Positions 17,960-25,341 of a DNA stretch of 54,010 nt are shown here, piece by piece. The DNA lies in assembly GCA_012522855.1 (NCBI GenBank), contig JAAYJQ010000011.1:1-54010 (forward strand). Reading direction: 5' to 3'. The notes under the pieces were generated by a model. The model made no database searches, had not been told where the DNA came from, and saw only the letters and a list, made by a program, of their open reading frames with translations. Positions within the stretch are counted from its first letter, which is position 1, and each line of letters opens with the position of its first letter. This stretch comes from Bacteroidales bacterium (GTDB lineage Bacteria > Bacteroidota > Bacteroidia > Bacteroidales > UBA932). Made by a program: the position numbers and the translations under genes.

Positions 17960-18967
17960 ATGGGAAAAAACGTTAAACTTAAGGACATTGCAAGAGAATT
18001 GAATCTGTCGAAAACGACGGTTTCTTTCGTGTTGTCCGGAATAGGTGACGAAAAAGGCATAAGCAAGGCTACTCAGGCCAAGATATTGGATTATAGCCAG
18101 GCTATTAACTACAGGCCCAATCAGTTGGCGCAAAGCCTTACCAGCGGCATTACCAATACGATAGGCCTGATAGTTCCTTCCATTGGCGACGCTTTTTACG
18201 CAAAACTTGTCAAGGAGATTGAGAAAGAGGCTGAAAAACGAGGATATGTTATACTTATCAGCAGTTCGGAGCGGGATTCCCGAAGGGAGATGAACCTGAT
18301 ATACACCATGAGGGCAAAACAAGTGGACGGATTGGTGATTGCTCCGACAGACAATTGCAAAAAAGAGGTGGAGAAACTTCTGGAAGATAATTTTCCGTTC
18401 GTACTTGTCGACCGTATCTGCTTGGAACTGGATACCAATTATGTTATAATCGACGACGAAGAGTCGAGTTATAAGTTGGTGCGCAATCTGATTGACAAAG
18501 GCCGTAGGAAAATAGCATTCCTAACGACCGATACAAAAGGTTCGGCTATACTGAACCGGGCCAAAGGCTATCACAGGGCGCTGGAAGATACCGGAACAAA
18601 GCTCGACAGATCGCTAGTCAAAGAGGTGCCGAGAGAGAATTACTCCGCTTATACAGGCGATATTCTCAGGGAACTCTTCGAGAACCATCCCGATATCGAC
18701 GGATTCTTCTTCGCGGCACATTATCTGGCATCCGAAACGATGTTGTATATGTATAAAAACGGTATGGACATCAGTTCGTTCGGCCTTGCGACGATACACG
18801 ATAATCCTGTCGTGGAAGCGCTGGCCCCGAATATGAGTGTTGCCAAAATACCGCTGGATGTTATGGCCGGCAAAGCGGTAAACATACTCTGGACTAATAT
18901 GAAGAAAAAAGGCGTCAATGAAATGTCGGGAACGGTCATTCCCGCAAAAATAGTCATCAAAGACTGA
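17960..18967 (+). CDS. LacI-family transcriptional regulator
   Basis: 335 residues from the ATG at 17960; the in-frame GTG at 17942 lies in the -7 element and is rejected. The helix-turn-helix (KLKDIARELNLSKTTVSFVL, ~6-25) and hinge helix (YRPNQLAQSLTSG, ~51-63) are standard. A periplasmic-binding-protein-like effector domain follows (TIGLIVPSIGDAFYAKLVKEI onward). The gene lies between the surface operon and the catabolic operon, and sites of one sequence family flank it and precede both operons. It therefore probably represses both until a pathway sugar binds. LacI regulators are uncommon for Bacteroidales SusCD loci, which more often use hybrid two-component, ECF or AraC systems. Confidence 0.92.
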   Translation: MGKNVKLKDIARELNLSKTTVSFVLSGIGDEKGISKATQAKILDYSQAINYRPNQLAQSLTSGITNTIGLIVPSIGDAFYAKLVKEIEKEAEKRGYVILISSSERDSRREMNLIYTMRAKQVDGLVIAPTDNCKKEVEKLLEDNFPFVLVDRICLELDTNYVIIDDEESSYKLVRNLIDKGRRKIAFLTTDTKGSAILNRAKGYHRALEDTGTKLDRSLVKEVPRENYSAYTGDILRELFENHPDIDGFFFAAHYLASETMLYMYKNGMDISSFGLATIHDNPVVEALAPNMSVAKIPLDVMAGKAVNILWTNMKKKGVNEMSGTVIPAKIVIKD

Positions 18968-18987
18968 CTATTTTTTTAACCAACTTA

Positions 18988-19000
18988 CTAAACCGGTTAA
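18988..19000 (-). promoter_or_regulatory. Putative LacI-family operator, site C
   Basis: CTAAACCGGTTAA (reverse complement TTAACCGGTTTAG) has the central CCGG and near-palindromic arms of LacI operators. Extended, it reads TTACTAAACCGGTTAACTAA with two mismatched pairs. It sits 33 nt before the transketolase start. A TATTTTTT at 18969-18976 could be a weak -7 element, placing the site just after the transcription start. Confidence 0.6.
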
Positions 19001-19033
19001 CTAAATATAAACCATAAAATATGTTAATTTATC

Positions 19034-19879
19034 ATGGAAACGAAAGAATTGAATTTTTTGGAGAACAAGGCCGATGAGATACGCCGTAAGACCATCGACA
19101 CCATCGGTTATCTTGGTGTAGGTCATATCGGCGGGGCATTATCGGTGGTCGATGTACTGACTCTTCTGTATTACAGACACATGGATGTATCGCCCCATGA
19201 CCCGAAAAAGAAAAACCGCGATAAACTGGTTCTATCCAAAGGCCATGCAGGACCAACTCTGTACAGTATATTGGCTGATAAGGGATTTTTTCCGGAAGAA
19301 TGGTTGCATACGTTGAACAAATGCGGTACGAACCTGCCGAGCCATTGCGATATGAATCGCACTCCGGGTATAGATATGACAACGGGATCGCTCGGCCAAG
19401 GCATCTCTGCGGCTGTGGGACTCGCGCTGGCCAACCGTCTAGACGGAATTGATAAAAAGGTGTATCTGATAATCGGAGATGGCGAAAGTCAGGAAGGACA
19501 GGTATGGGAAGGCGCTATGTCCGCTGCCCAATTCGGGTTGAACAACCTTATAGCCTTCACCGATTTCAACAAAATGCAAATAGACGGTTACATTTGCGAC
19601 ATTATGAATTTGGAAGACCTCGGAGCCAAATGGGAATCGTTCGGATGGGCAGTGCAGCGTGTAGACGGACATGACCTGCAAATGATGGACAAGGCCATAG
19701 CCGAGGCTCAAAAAGAACAGAGTCGCCCTTCGATGATTATTCTCGATACAGTAAAAGGAAAAGGGGCCTTCTTCGCCGAGGGGAAACTTGAAAGCCACAA
19801 TATGAACTTTACTTACGAAATGGCAAGAGAGGCATGCGAGAGGCTTAACAATAATATCACATTTAAAACAAATAGATAA
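19034..19879 (+). CDS. Transketolase, N-terminal (TPP-binding) subunit
   Basis: 281 residues, the usual size of the N-terminal half of a split transketolase. It shows GHIGGALSVVDVL (~30-42), SKGHAGPTLY with the catalytic His, and the thiamine-diphosphate motif beginning GDGESQEGQVWE and ending NLIAFTDFNKMQ. Transketolases move a two-carbon ketol unit between sugars, here with the C-terminal subunit encoded next. In the published sulfo-TK pathway a split transketolase cuts 6-deoxy-6-sulfofructose and then 4-deoxy-4-sulfoerythrulose, with glyceraldehyde 3-phosphate as acceptor. The surrounding genes fit that role, but a pentose-phosphate or apulose-4-phosphate transketolase has the same two-subunit form. 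It is the first gene of the catabolic operon. Confidence 0.9.
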   Translation: METKELNFLENKADEIRRKTIDTIGYLGVGHIGGALSVVDVLTLLYYRHMDVSPHDPKKKNRDKLVLSKGHAGPTLYSILADKGFFPEEWLHTLNKCGTNLPSHCDMNRTPGIDMTTGSLGQGISAAVGLALANRLDGIDKKVYLIIGDGESQEGQVWEGAMSAAQFGLNNLIAFTDFNKMQIDGYICDIMNLEDLGAKWESFGWAVQRVDGHDLQMMDKAIAEAQKEQSRPSMIILDTVKGKGAFFAEGKLESHNMNFTYEMAREACERLNNNITFKTNR

Positions 19880-20814
19880 TGGCAAAGCAGGAGATGAGGG
19901 CTGTGTATGCCCAGACATTGGTTGAGTTGGGGCAAAAGGACGACCGTATTGTCGTACTTGAAGCCGATCTTATGAAATCTTCGGGAACAGGAGCCTTTAA
20001 GGCGGTATTCCCGAACAGGGTATTCAATGTTGGAGTTGCCGAAGCAAATATGGTGGGAATCGCCTGCGGGCTTTCTGCCGGAGGCAAGATTCCTTTTGCG
20101 GCATCTTTTGGATGTTTTGCAAGCCGAAGGACTTACGACCAGTTCTTTCTTTCGGGTAATTATGCCCGCCAGAATGTAAAACTCGTAGGTACTGATCCGG
20201 GTGTTACGGCCGCGTTCAACGGAGGCACGCATATGCCTTTTGAAGATGCGGGTATCATGCGTAACATCCCTGGATTGGTGGTTTTCGAACCGTCCGACCC
20301 GATATCATTAAAAAAGTTGATAGAAAAGAGTGCATACTATAGCGGATGTACCTATATGAGGCTGCATCGCAAGTCCGTAGAAGAGATATATGCTGAAGAC
20401 GAAGAATTTGAGCTCGGCAAAGGAAAGGTTCTGCGTGAGGGAGGAGATGTGAGCATAATCGCCACGGGAGCGATCATGGTGTCACAGGCTTTGAAGGCGG
20501 CGCAGTTGCTTGTCTCGGAAGGAATAGAGGCAACAGTGATAGATATGCACACCATAAAACCCATAGACAAGGAACTCGTTTTGAAATATGCGCGTAAAAC
20601 AGGTGCGATGGTAACATGCGAGAACCATCAGATCGTGAATGGACTGGGTTCGGCGGTAGCCGAGGTGTTGTCGGAAAATTATCCGGTAAAACTCAAACGT
20701 ATCGGCGTGAACGAACAGTTCGGAGAGGTCGGTACACTCGAGGAGTTGATCGCCCGATTCCGGTTCACCCCCGAGGATATTGCAAGCGATGTTAAACAAT
20801 TCTTAAAAAAATAA
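19879..20814 (+). CDS. Transketolase, C-terminal subunit
   Basis: 311 residues overlapping the N-terminal subunit gene by one base (TAATG), which implies coupled translation. The pyrimidine-binding domain spans ~1-170 (VVLEADLMKSSG, FNVGVAEANMVGIACGLSAGG with the catalytic Glu). The transketolase C-terminal domain spans ~185-305. It completes the active site with the previous product. It is a transketolase-type sequence rather than DXS or pyruvate-dehydrogenase E1 beta, because no DXS-specific extension is present and there are no lipoyl or E2 partners nearby. Confidence 0.9.
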   Translation: MAKQEMRAVYAQTLVELGQKDDRIVVLEADLMKSSGTGAFKAVFPNRVFNVGVAEANMVGIACGLSAGGKIPFAASFGCFASRRTYDQFFLSGNYARQNVKLVGTDPGVTAAFNGGTHMPFEDAGIMRNIPGLVVFEPSDPISLKKLIEKSAYYSGCTYMRLHRKSVEEIYAEDEEFELGKGKVLREGGDVSIIATGAIMVSQALKAAQLLVSEGIEATVIDMHTIKPIDKELVLKYARKTGAMVTCENHQIVNGLGSAVAEVLSENYPVKLKRIGVNEQFGEVGTLEELIARFRFTPEDIASDVKQFLKK

Positions 20815-20817
20815 ATT

Positions 20818-21294
20818 ATGAAAAAGATAGTTATAGGCTGTACGCGTGCCGGGCTTACACTGAAAAAAGCGTTGATCTCATTCCTTGAAAACAAAGGATT
20901 CGCGGTAGAAGACGTCGGTATGAAGGAGGGGGGCGAGTTCGTCCCCTATCACAAAGCTGCCATGGCAGTGGCGGAAAAGATTTCTTGTGGAGAGTACGAC
21001 AAAGGCATAATCATATGCGGTACCGGAGCAGGCAGCGTAATTACTGCTGCTAAATTCAAAGGCGTCTATCCAGTACATGTAACCAATACGATGATGGCGC
21101 AAAAGGCTAAGGTGGTCAATGATTGCAATGCCTTGGTCTTCGGCGAGTGGTTCACTCCGCCACAGCACGCTTTCCCATTGGTCGACGCGTGGCTCGAGAC
21201 GATGCCCGGAGATGGCGAAACGCCCGAATGGAAGGAATTTCTCGCTGGCTGCCGTAGCGATATCGCCCGGCTCGAAGAGGAAAAATTCAAGTAA
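20818..21294 (+). CDS. RpiB/LacAB-family isomerase with altered active site (candidate sulfoerythrose isomerase)
   Basis: 158 residues, RpiB fold throughout. The proton-transfer cysteine is kept (Cys67 in CGTGAG). The Asp-His pair of RpiB is Thr9-Arg10 (GCTRAG), the ring-opening His is Val100 (VVNDCNA), and the phosphate-binding arginines are gone: Trp111 replaces the first, and the GGRHxxR block is absent. A phosphorylated aldopentose is thus an unlikely substrate. RpiB-like isomerases that act on 4-deoxy-4-sulfoerythrose are, as I recall, part of the sulfo-TK pathway, and the gene lies 3 nt after a split transketolase. I therefore infer isomerisation of a non-phosphorylated, probably sulfonated, tetrose. 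It is quite distinct from the canonical RpiB at 4057-4491. Confidence 0.78.
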   Translation: MKKIVIGCTRAGLTLKKALISFLENKGFAVEDVGMKEGGEFVPYHKAAMAVAEKISCGEYDKGIIICGTGAGSVITAAKFKGVYPVHVTNTMMAQKAKVVNDCNALVFGEWFTPPQHAFPLVDAWLETMPGDGETPEWKEFLAGCRSDIARLEEEKFK

Positions 21295-21376
21295 TTCAAT
21301 AACGAAATTGTAGATGATGATCCTTACGGGAGTCGTTTGTCGCGGCTCTAAGGACGCTTAATAAAACGATAGAATT

Positions 21377-22531
21377 ATGTTGGAAAAAGTGATGACCACG
21401 ACGAAGATCGTTCAAATGGACTCTCTTAGTGCCAGGGAATTGGAGCGGTTGATATTTTATTGCGGAGGTTCCGGTGCGAAAGTTGCGGTCATAGAAGACA
21501 ACCGCGCTTTCGAATTGCGGGACAGGATGCTGGATGAGTTGAACTCGATAAAGGAGATTATTCGGCTCAACAAGGTCTTTCCCGATCCGAAAGTTGCCGA
21601 TATTATGGAAATGGCTGACTCTATTGCAGGAAAGGGCATCAATATTATAATCGGTATCGGTGGGGGCAGCACGATGGATTCTGCCAAAGGCGTGGCCGCG
21701 GTACTGAGCAATGGCGGTGATTTGGAGGATTACCTCGGGAACACTCCTTTGCGTAAAATAGAGAAGAAGAGTATCAAGCTGATACTGATTCCCACTACGG
21801 CCGGAACCGGAGCCGAGGTGACAAAGTTCGGGGTGTATACAGCTAGGACAGGCCGGAAGTACACGCTCAACAATACTCTGCTGCAAGCCGATATTGCGCT
21901 GCTTGTGAGCGAATACACTTATAATCTTCCCGCACCGTTAACCGCGGCTACTACTTTCGATGCTTTGTCGCACGCTCTCGAAACTCTCTGGAACAGGAAC
22001 GCCACCGAAGTCTCTGACAGATTGGCTATCGAAGCAGCCATATATATCCTCCGATGGATGGAAGTAGCATACGATAACCCCGTTGAGGGGAGGCGGGAGA
22101 TGCTTCAGGGCGCATGCACCGCAGGCATAGCTTTTAATATGACGGGAACGGCTGCGGTGCATGCCCTTTCGTTCATCCTTTCTGAGGAGTGGCATATACC
22201 CCACGGAGTGGCCTGTGCCTTTACGCTGGAAGACGTGATGAGGTTGAATATGCAGGATGAGAATACCCGTCGGAAGTTATTGGCAGTAGCGCATGGCGTA
22301 TTCGGGGAGGGCGCGGAAGAGCCTTTGTTGGAAGGACTGTTCCACAGGATAGTGGAACTGAAACGCAAATTCAGACTACCGTTCACTTTTGCCGACATTA
22401 ACGTTGGCCTGAGCGCTGCGGAGTTGAGCCCCCTTTTTGAAAAGTCGTTGGACGATCCCAAAATGAGCAACAACATTGTTCCCGTCGATATGAAGATCGT
22501 CAAAGAGATAATCGCTGCAAAAAGTCTATGA
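21377..22531 (+). CDS. Iron-containing (group III) alcohol dehydrogenase, candidate sulfoacetaldehyde reductase
   Basis: 384 residues from the ATG at 21377 (an ATG at 21392 is a possible alternative). It has the group III dinucleotide motif GIGGGSTMDSAKG (~92-104), TTAGTGAEVT, and the metal ligands Asp195, His199, His262 and His276. These enzymes reduce small aldehydes with NAD(P)H. In sulfonate pathways a member of this family reduces sulfoacetaldehyde to isethionate. Here it follows transketolase and isomerase genes and overlaps by 4 nt a TauE/SafE exporter gene, which fits that job. Lactaldehyde or phosphonoacetaldehyde reductase activity would be the main alternatives. An 82-nt gap with a small hairpin (21322-21353) precedes it. 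Confidence 0.85.
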   Translation: MLEKVMTTTKIVQMDSLSARELERLIFYCGGSGAKVAVIEDNRAFELRDRMLDELNSIKEIIRLNKVFPDPKVADIMEMADSIAGKGINIIIGIGGGSTMDSAKGVAAVLSNGGDLEDYLGNTPLRKIEKKSIKLILIPTTAGTGAEVTKFGVYTARTGRKYTLNNTLLQADIALLVSEYTYNLPAPLTAATTFDALSHALETLWNRNATEVSDRLAIEAAIYILRWMEVAYDNPVEGRREMLQGACTAGIAFNMTGTAAVHALSFILSEEWHIPHGVACAFTLEDVMRLNMQDENTRRKLLAVAHGVFGEGAEEPLLEGLFHRIVELKRKFRLPFTFADINVGLSAAELSPLFEKSLDDPKMSNNIVPVDMKIVKEIIAAKSL

Positions 22532-23262
22532 TTGAAACATTGTTGCTGTTGAGCCTTATCGTGTTCGTCACGCACGGGCTGGAGGCGGTTACAGGATTCG
22601 GTTGCACCGTTTTGGCTTTCCCTTTCGTGATAGCCGTAACAGGCGATATTGTATTCTCTAAAATTATCCTGACGATATTGGCCTGGGTATTGGCCTTGTT
22701 TTTTGTCATCACTAATTTCAAGAAGATCAATTGGCGCCAGTTCATTCTTATCGCGGCATTGGCAGGAGTAGGTATTCCCGTCGGTATATTGGCATTTAAG
22801 AACCTCAATTCGGCTCTGCTTACCAAAATACTGGGAGGATTCATCGTATTGTCAGCCGGAATACAGATCTATAAACTATATTTCCAGACGACGGTACAAA
22901 AAATTTCTTTCAGTCCGTTCAATTACCTCTATTTGATATTGGGAGGAGTAGTTCACGGGGCGTTTGCCACGGGAGGCCCCCTAATAGTGCTTTATTCCAC
23001 AAAAAAGCTTATCGACAAGGGAGAGTTTCGTGTTACGATGTGTTTACTTTGGACTGTACTGAATGCTATACTTATCGTACATTATCTGATTGACGGAAAA
23101 CTTACGGAAGAAGTAGGTATATCGCTCCTTGCTCTTTTGCCGGCGCTTGTGCTGGGCATCGTTGCAGGGGGGTTCGTACACAACAGGGTTAATGAGTTGC
23201 TATTCAAGAAAATAGTATTTATAACCCTCTTTGTCGTAGGTGTGTTCATGTTATTAACGTAA
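22528..23262 (+). CDS. TauE/SafE (TSUP) family membrane permease, probable sulfonate exporter
   Basis: 244 residues with about eight hydrophobic segments. Both family half-repeats start with the expected small-residue motif: HGLEAVTGFGCTV (~15) and VHGAFATGGPLIV (~149). The TSUP family moves sulfite, sulfonates such as sulfoacetate or isethionate, and similar organic anions across the cytoplasmic membrane. The ATG overlaps the dehydrogenase stop by 4 nt (ATGA), so reductase and exporter are made together, which suggests that the dehydrogenase product leaves the cell by this permease. It is one of the two strongest pointers to a C3/C2-sulfonate end product. Confidence 0.88.
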   Translation: MIETLLLLSLIVFVTHGLEAVTGFGCTVLAFPFVIAVTGDIVFSKIILTILAWVLALFFVITNFKKINWRQFILIAALAGVGIPVGILAFKNLNSALLTKILGGFIVLSAGIQIYKLYFQTTVQKISFSPFNYLYLILGGVVHGAFATGGPLIVLYSTKKLIDKGEFRVTMCLLWTVLNAILIVHYLIDGKLTEEVGISLLALLPALVLGIVAGGFVHNRVNELLFKKIVFITLFVVGVFMLLT

Positions 23263-23272
23263 GACACATAAA

Positions 23273-24487
23273 ATGAATAAAACTCAAAAAACGCTTCTCG
23301 TACCGATGATGATTATGATCGGTATGTTCTCTGTTCTTGGCTTCGCCGTAGGAATAGATGCCTTTTTCATTCCCTTCGTCAAGAAGGCCTTCGGTATTTC
23401 GAACACGATGTCGTATCTAGTGCTGACGGCCACTTATTCCTCGTTTGTCATATTCAGTGTTCCCTCGGGAGTGTTGATAAAGAGAGTGGGGTATAAAGGC
23501 GGTATGGTTTCGGCCTTCGGCCTGTTGGCTGTCAGTTTTTTCCTTGTAGGACTTGCTGCCAACATGCACAACTATCCGTTATTTCTGGGCGCGTTGTTTG
23601 TTAACGGAATGGGGCGTGTTCTGCTGAATGCGGCGGTCAATCCCTACATTACCATCCTGGGGCCTACCGAGAGCGCTGCCAAGCGGATCAGCATAATGGG
23701 GATAAGCAACAAAATATCCTACGCGGTGGCCTCCCTGATACTCGCAATGTTCCTTAATTTGTCGGATGTGAGGATGGAAGATACTACTGTACCTTTCTAT
23801 ATCATAGCGGCGATCGTTCTTGTGATGGGTCTGGCTTCGTTTTTTGCTCCGCTTCCCGATATAAAGGCAGAAGGTGAAGATGCCAGCGCAGACGAAACCG
23901 TGTCGAAAAATGTTGCTGTGGCGAACTCCAAGAAAAGTATCTTACAACTGCCGCATTTGGTCTTGGGAGTATTGGCCTATTTCTTCTATACCGGGGTTGA
24001 GGTTACTGCGCTCAGTTCGATAAACCATTATGCCAGCGAGTTGGGTCTGTCCAATCCGCAGAATTATGTATGGTATGCCTCCGGCTCCATGATTATAGGC
24101 TATATCTTGGGTGTGATTCTTATCCCGAAGAGATTGAGTCAGATCATGGCCCTACGGCTATCCGCGGCGTTGGGAATCGTTCTTTGCATCGTCATACTTC
24201 TCGTTCCGTCAAATATATCCATCTATTTCGTGGCGTTGTTCGGTCTGGCTAACGCATTGATACTACCTGCGATATGGCCTCTTTCACTGGCGGATCTCGG
24301 CAAATTTACAAAATTGGGTTCAGGCTTGCTGGTCACGGGTGGTCTCGGAGGTGGAATAATCCCCCTGGTATACGGAATGGCGGTAGACGCCATCTCCTCT
24401 TCACAACTCGCCTATATTGTTTGTCTGTTACCATATGTATTTATATTATATTTCGGCCTTCACGGCTATAAACTCAGAGCAAAATGA
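23273..24487 (+). CDS. MFS sugar transporter, FHS/NagP-like
   Basis: 404 residues, twelve predicted membrane segments with a central cytoplasmic loop rich in acidic residues (~200-220). The pattern resembles the fucose/glucose/galactose:H+ symporter group, which in gamma-proteobacteria and Bacteroidota includes GlcNAc importers (NagP). It would carry the free sugar from periplasm to cytoplasm without phosphorylating it. That matters because the operon contains no kinase and the downstream enzymes appear not to need a phosphate. It ends 4 nt inside the NagB-like gene. Confidence 0.85.
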   Translation: MNKTQKTLLVPMMIMIGMFSVLGFAVGIDAFFIPFVKKAFGISNTMSYLVLTATYSSFVIFSVPSGVLIKRVGYKGGMVSAFGLLAVSFFLVGLAANMHNYPLFLGALFVNGMGRVLLNAAVNPYITILGPTESAAKRISIMGISNKISYAVASLILAMFLNLSDVRMEDTTVPFYIIAAIVLVMGLASFFAPLPDIKAEGEDASADETVSKNVAVANSKKSILQLPHLVLGVLAYFFYTGVEVTALSSINHYASELGLSNPQNYVWYASGSMIIGYILGVILIPKRLSQIMALRLSAALGIVLCIVILLVPSNISIYFVALFGLANALILPAIWPLSLADLGKFTKLGSGLLVTGGLGGGIIPLVYGMAVDAISSSQLAYIVCLLPYVFILYFGLHGYKLRAK

Positions 24488-25338
24488 TTAAAAAATTCCA
24501 AAACCGCCGGGAAGAGGTACGTTATCTGAACGGCCTCACTGTAGATGAAGTGAAAAATTTGGCAGGAGACAAGCTCCTGGTTATGAATAATCTGGACGAG
24601 ATGCACAGGTTCTTTGCCCGACACATGTGCGACCTTATCCTCGAAAACAATGCGGCAGGCCGTTCTACGGCGGGGATATTCCCTGTCGGGCCCGTAGGAC
24701 AATACCCCTATTTCATAGAGGAAGTAAACCGCCGGAACATATCGCTGAAGGATGTTACCTTCTTCTTTATGGATGAGTATGCCGACGAGTACGGAGTTGA
24801 GATATCGGCCGACCATCATCTCAGTTTCCGGGGGAAATTATTCTCTCTTTTCAAGCAAATAGACCGCTCGCTTCTTCCCGATATGTCGAAGATAATCTTT
24901 CCTTCGGCCGATAATCTGTCTCGGCTTAAAGGGTTAATAGAAGACAGCGGCCTTTGCATAACCTACGGGGGCGTGGGAATACACGGACACCTTGCCTTCA
25001 ATGAACCCGAGCCCGGAGTGAGGAATAGCGATCCGCGTGTCGTGGAGTTGAACGATTTTACGGTTACCATAAACGCCGTTAGAGAGGGGATTGGCGGGAA
25101 TCTCGAAAATTTTCCGCGCAAGGCCATTACCCTTGGAATGAATCAACTGTTTTCTGCGAAAAAAATGGTATTTTTCTGCCGTAACGGAGTTGATTCTATA
25201 GATTGGGCCAATACCGTGCTTCGCCTCGCCTTGTTGGGGACTCCCGGGGACGACTATCCGGTAACATACCTTAAAGAGCATCCCGACTGGCTGCTCGTAA
25301 CGGACCACGACACACTGAAAACTCCTATAAACATTTAG
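24484..25338 (+). CDS. NagB-like deaminase/isomerase with altered phosphate site
   Basis: 284 residues of the glucosamine-6-phosphate deaminase/6-phosphogluconolactonase fold. Compared with E. coli NagB, the catalytic Asp72 is kept (Asp97 in MDEY), as are His143 (His169) and Glu148 (Glu174) in GHLAFNEP. Asp141 is replaced by His167 (GIHGH). The phosphate loop TGGTP is VGPVG (68-72), and the region of phosphate-binding Lys208 reads NGVDSIDW with no lysine. The deaminating face is thus largely intact while 6-phosphate recognition is lost. I infer aldosamine-to-ketose conversion on a non-phosphorylated, perhaps 6-sulfonated, hexosamine. It could instead be a plain aldose-ketose isomerase. The gene is translationally coupled to the importer upstream (4-nt overlap). 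Confidence 0.78.
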   Translation: MIKKFQNRREEVRYLNGLTVDEVKNLAGDKLLVMNNLDEMHRFFARHMCDLILENNAAGRSTAGIFPVGPVGQYPYFIEEVNRRNISLKDVTFFFMDEYADEYGVEISADHHLSFRGKLFSLFKQIDRSLLPDMSKIIFPSADNLSRLKGLIEDSGLCITYGGVGIHGHLAFNEPEPGVRNSDPRVVELNDFTVTINAVREGIGGNLENFPRKAITLGMNQLFSAKKMVFFCRNGVDSIDWANTVLRLALLGTPGDDYPVTYLKEHPDWLLVTDHDTLKTPINI

Positions 25339-25341
25339 GTT

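Noticed and set aside
19034..20814. Apulose-4-phosphate transketolase (apiose degradation) as the role of the split transketolase
   Set aside because: No apiose isomerase, apulose kinase or other apiose gene is present, and that route would not explain TauE or the NagA/NagB homologues. Kept only as an alternative.
19034..20814. DXS or pyruvate-dehydrogenase E1
   Set aside because: Domain lengths, lack of DXS-specific segments and the absence of E2/E3 genes favour transketolase.
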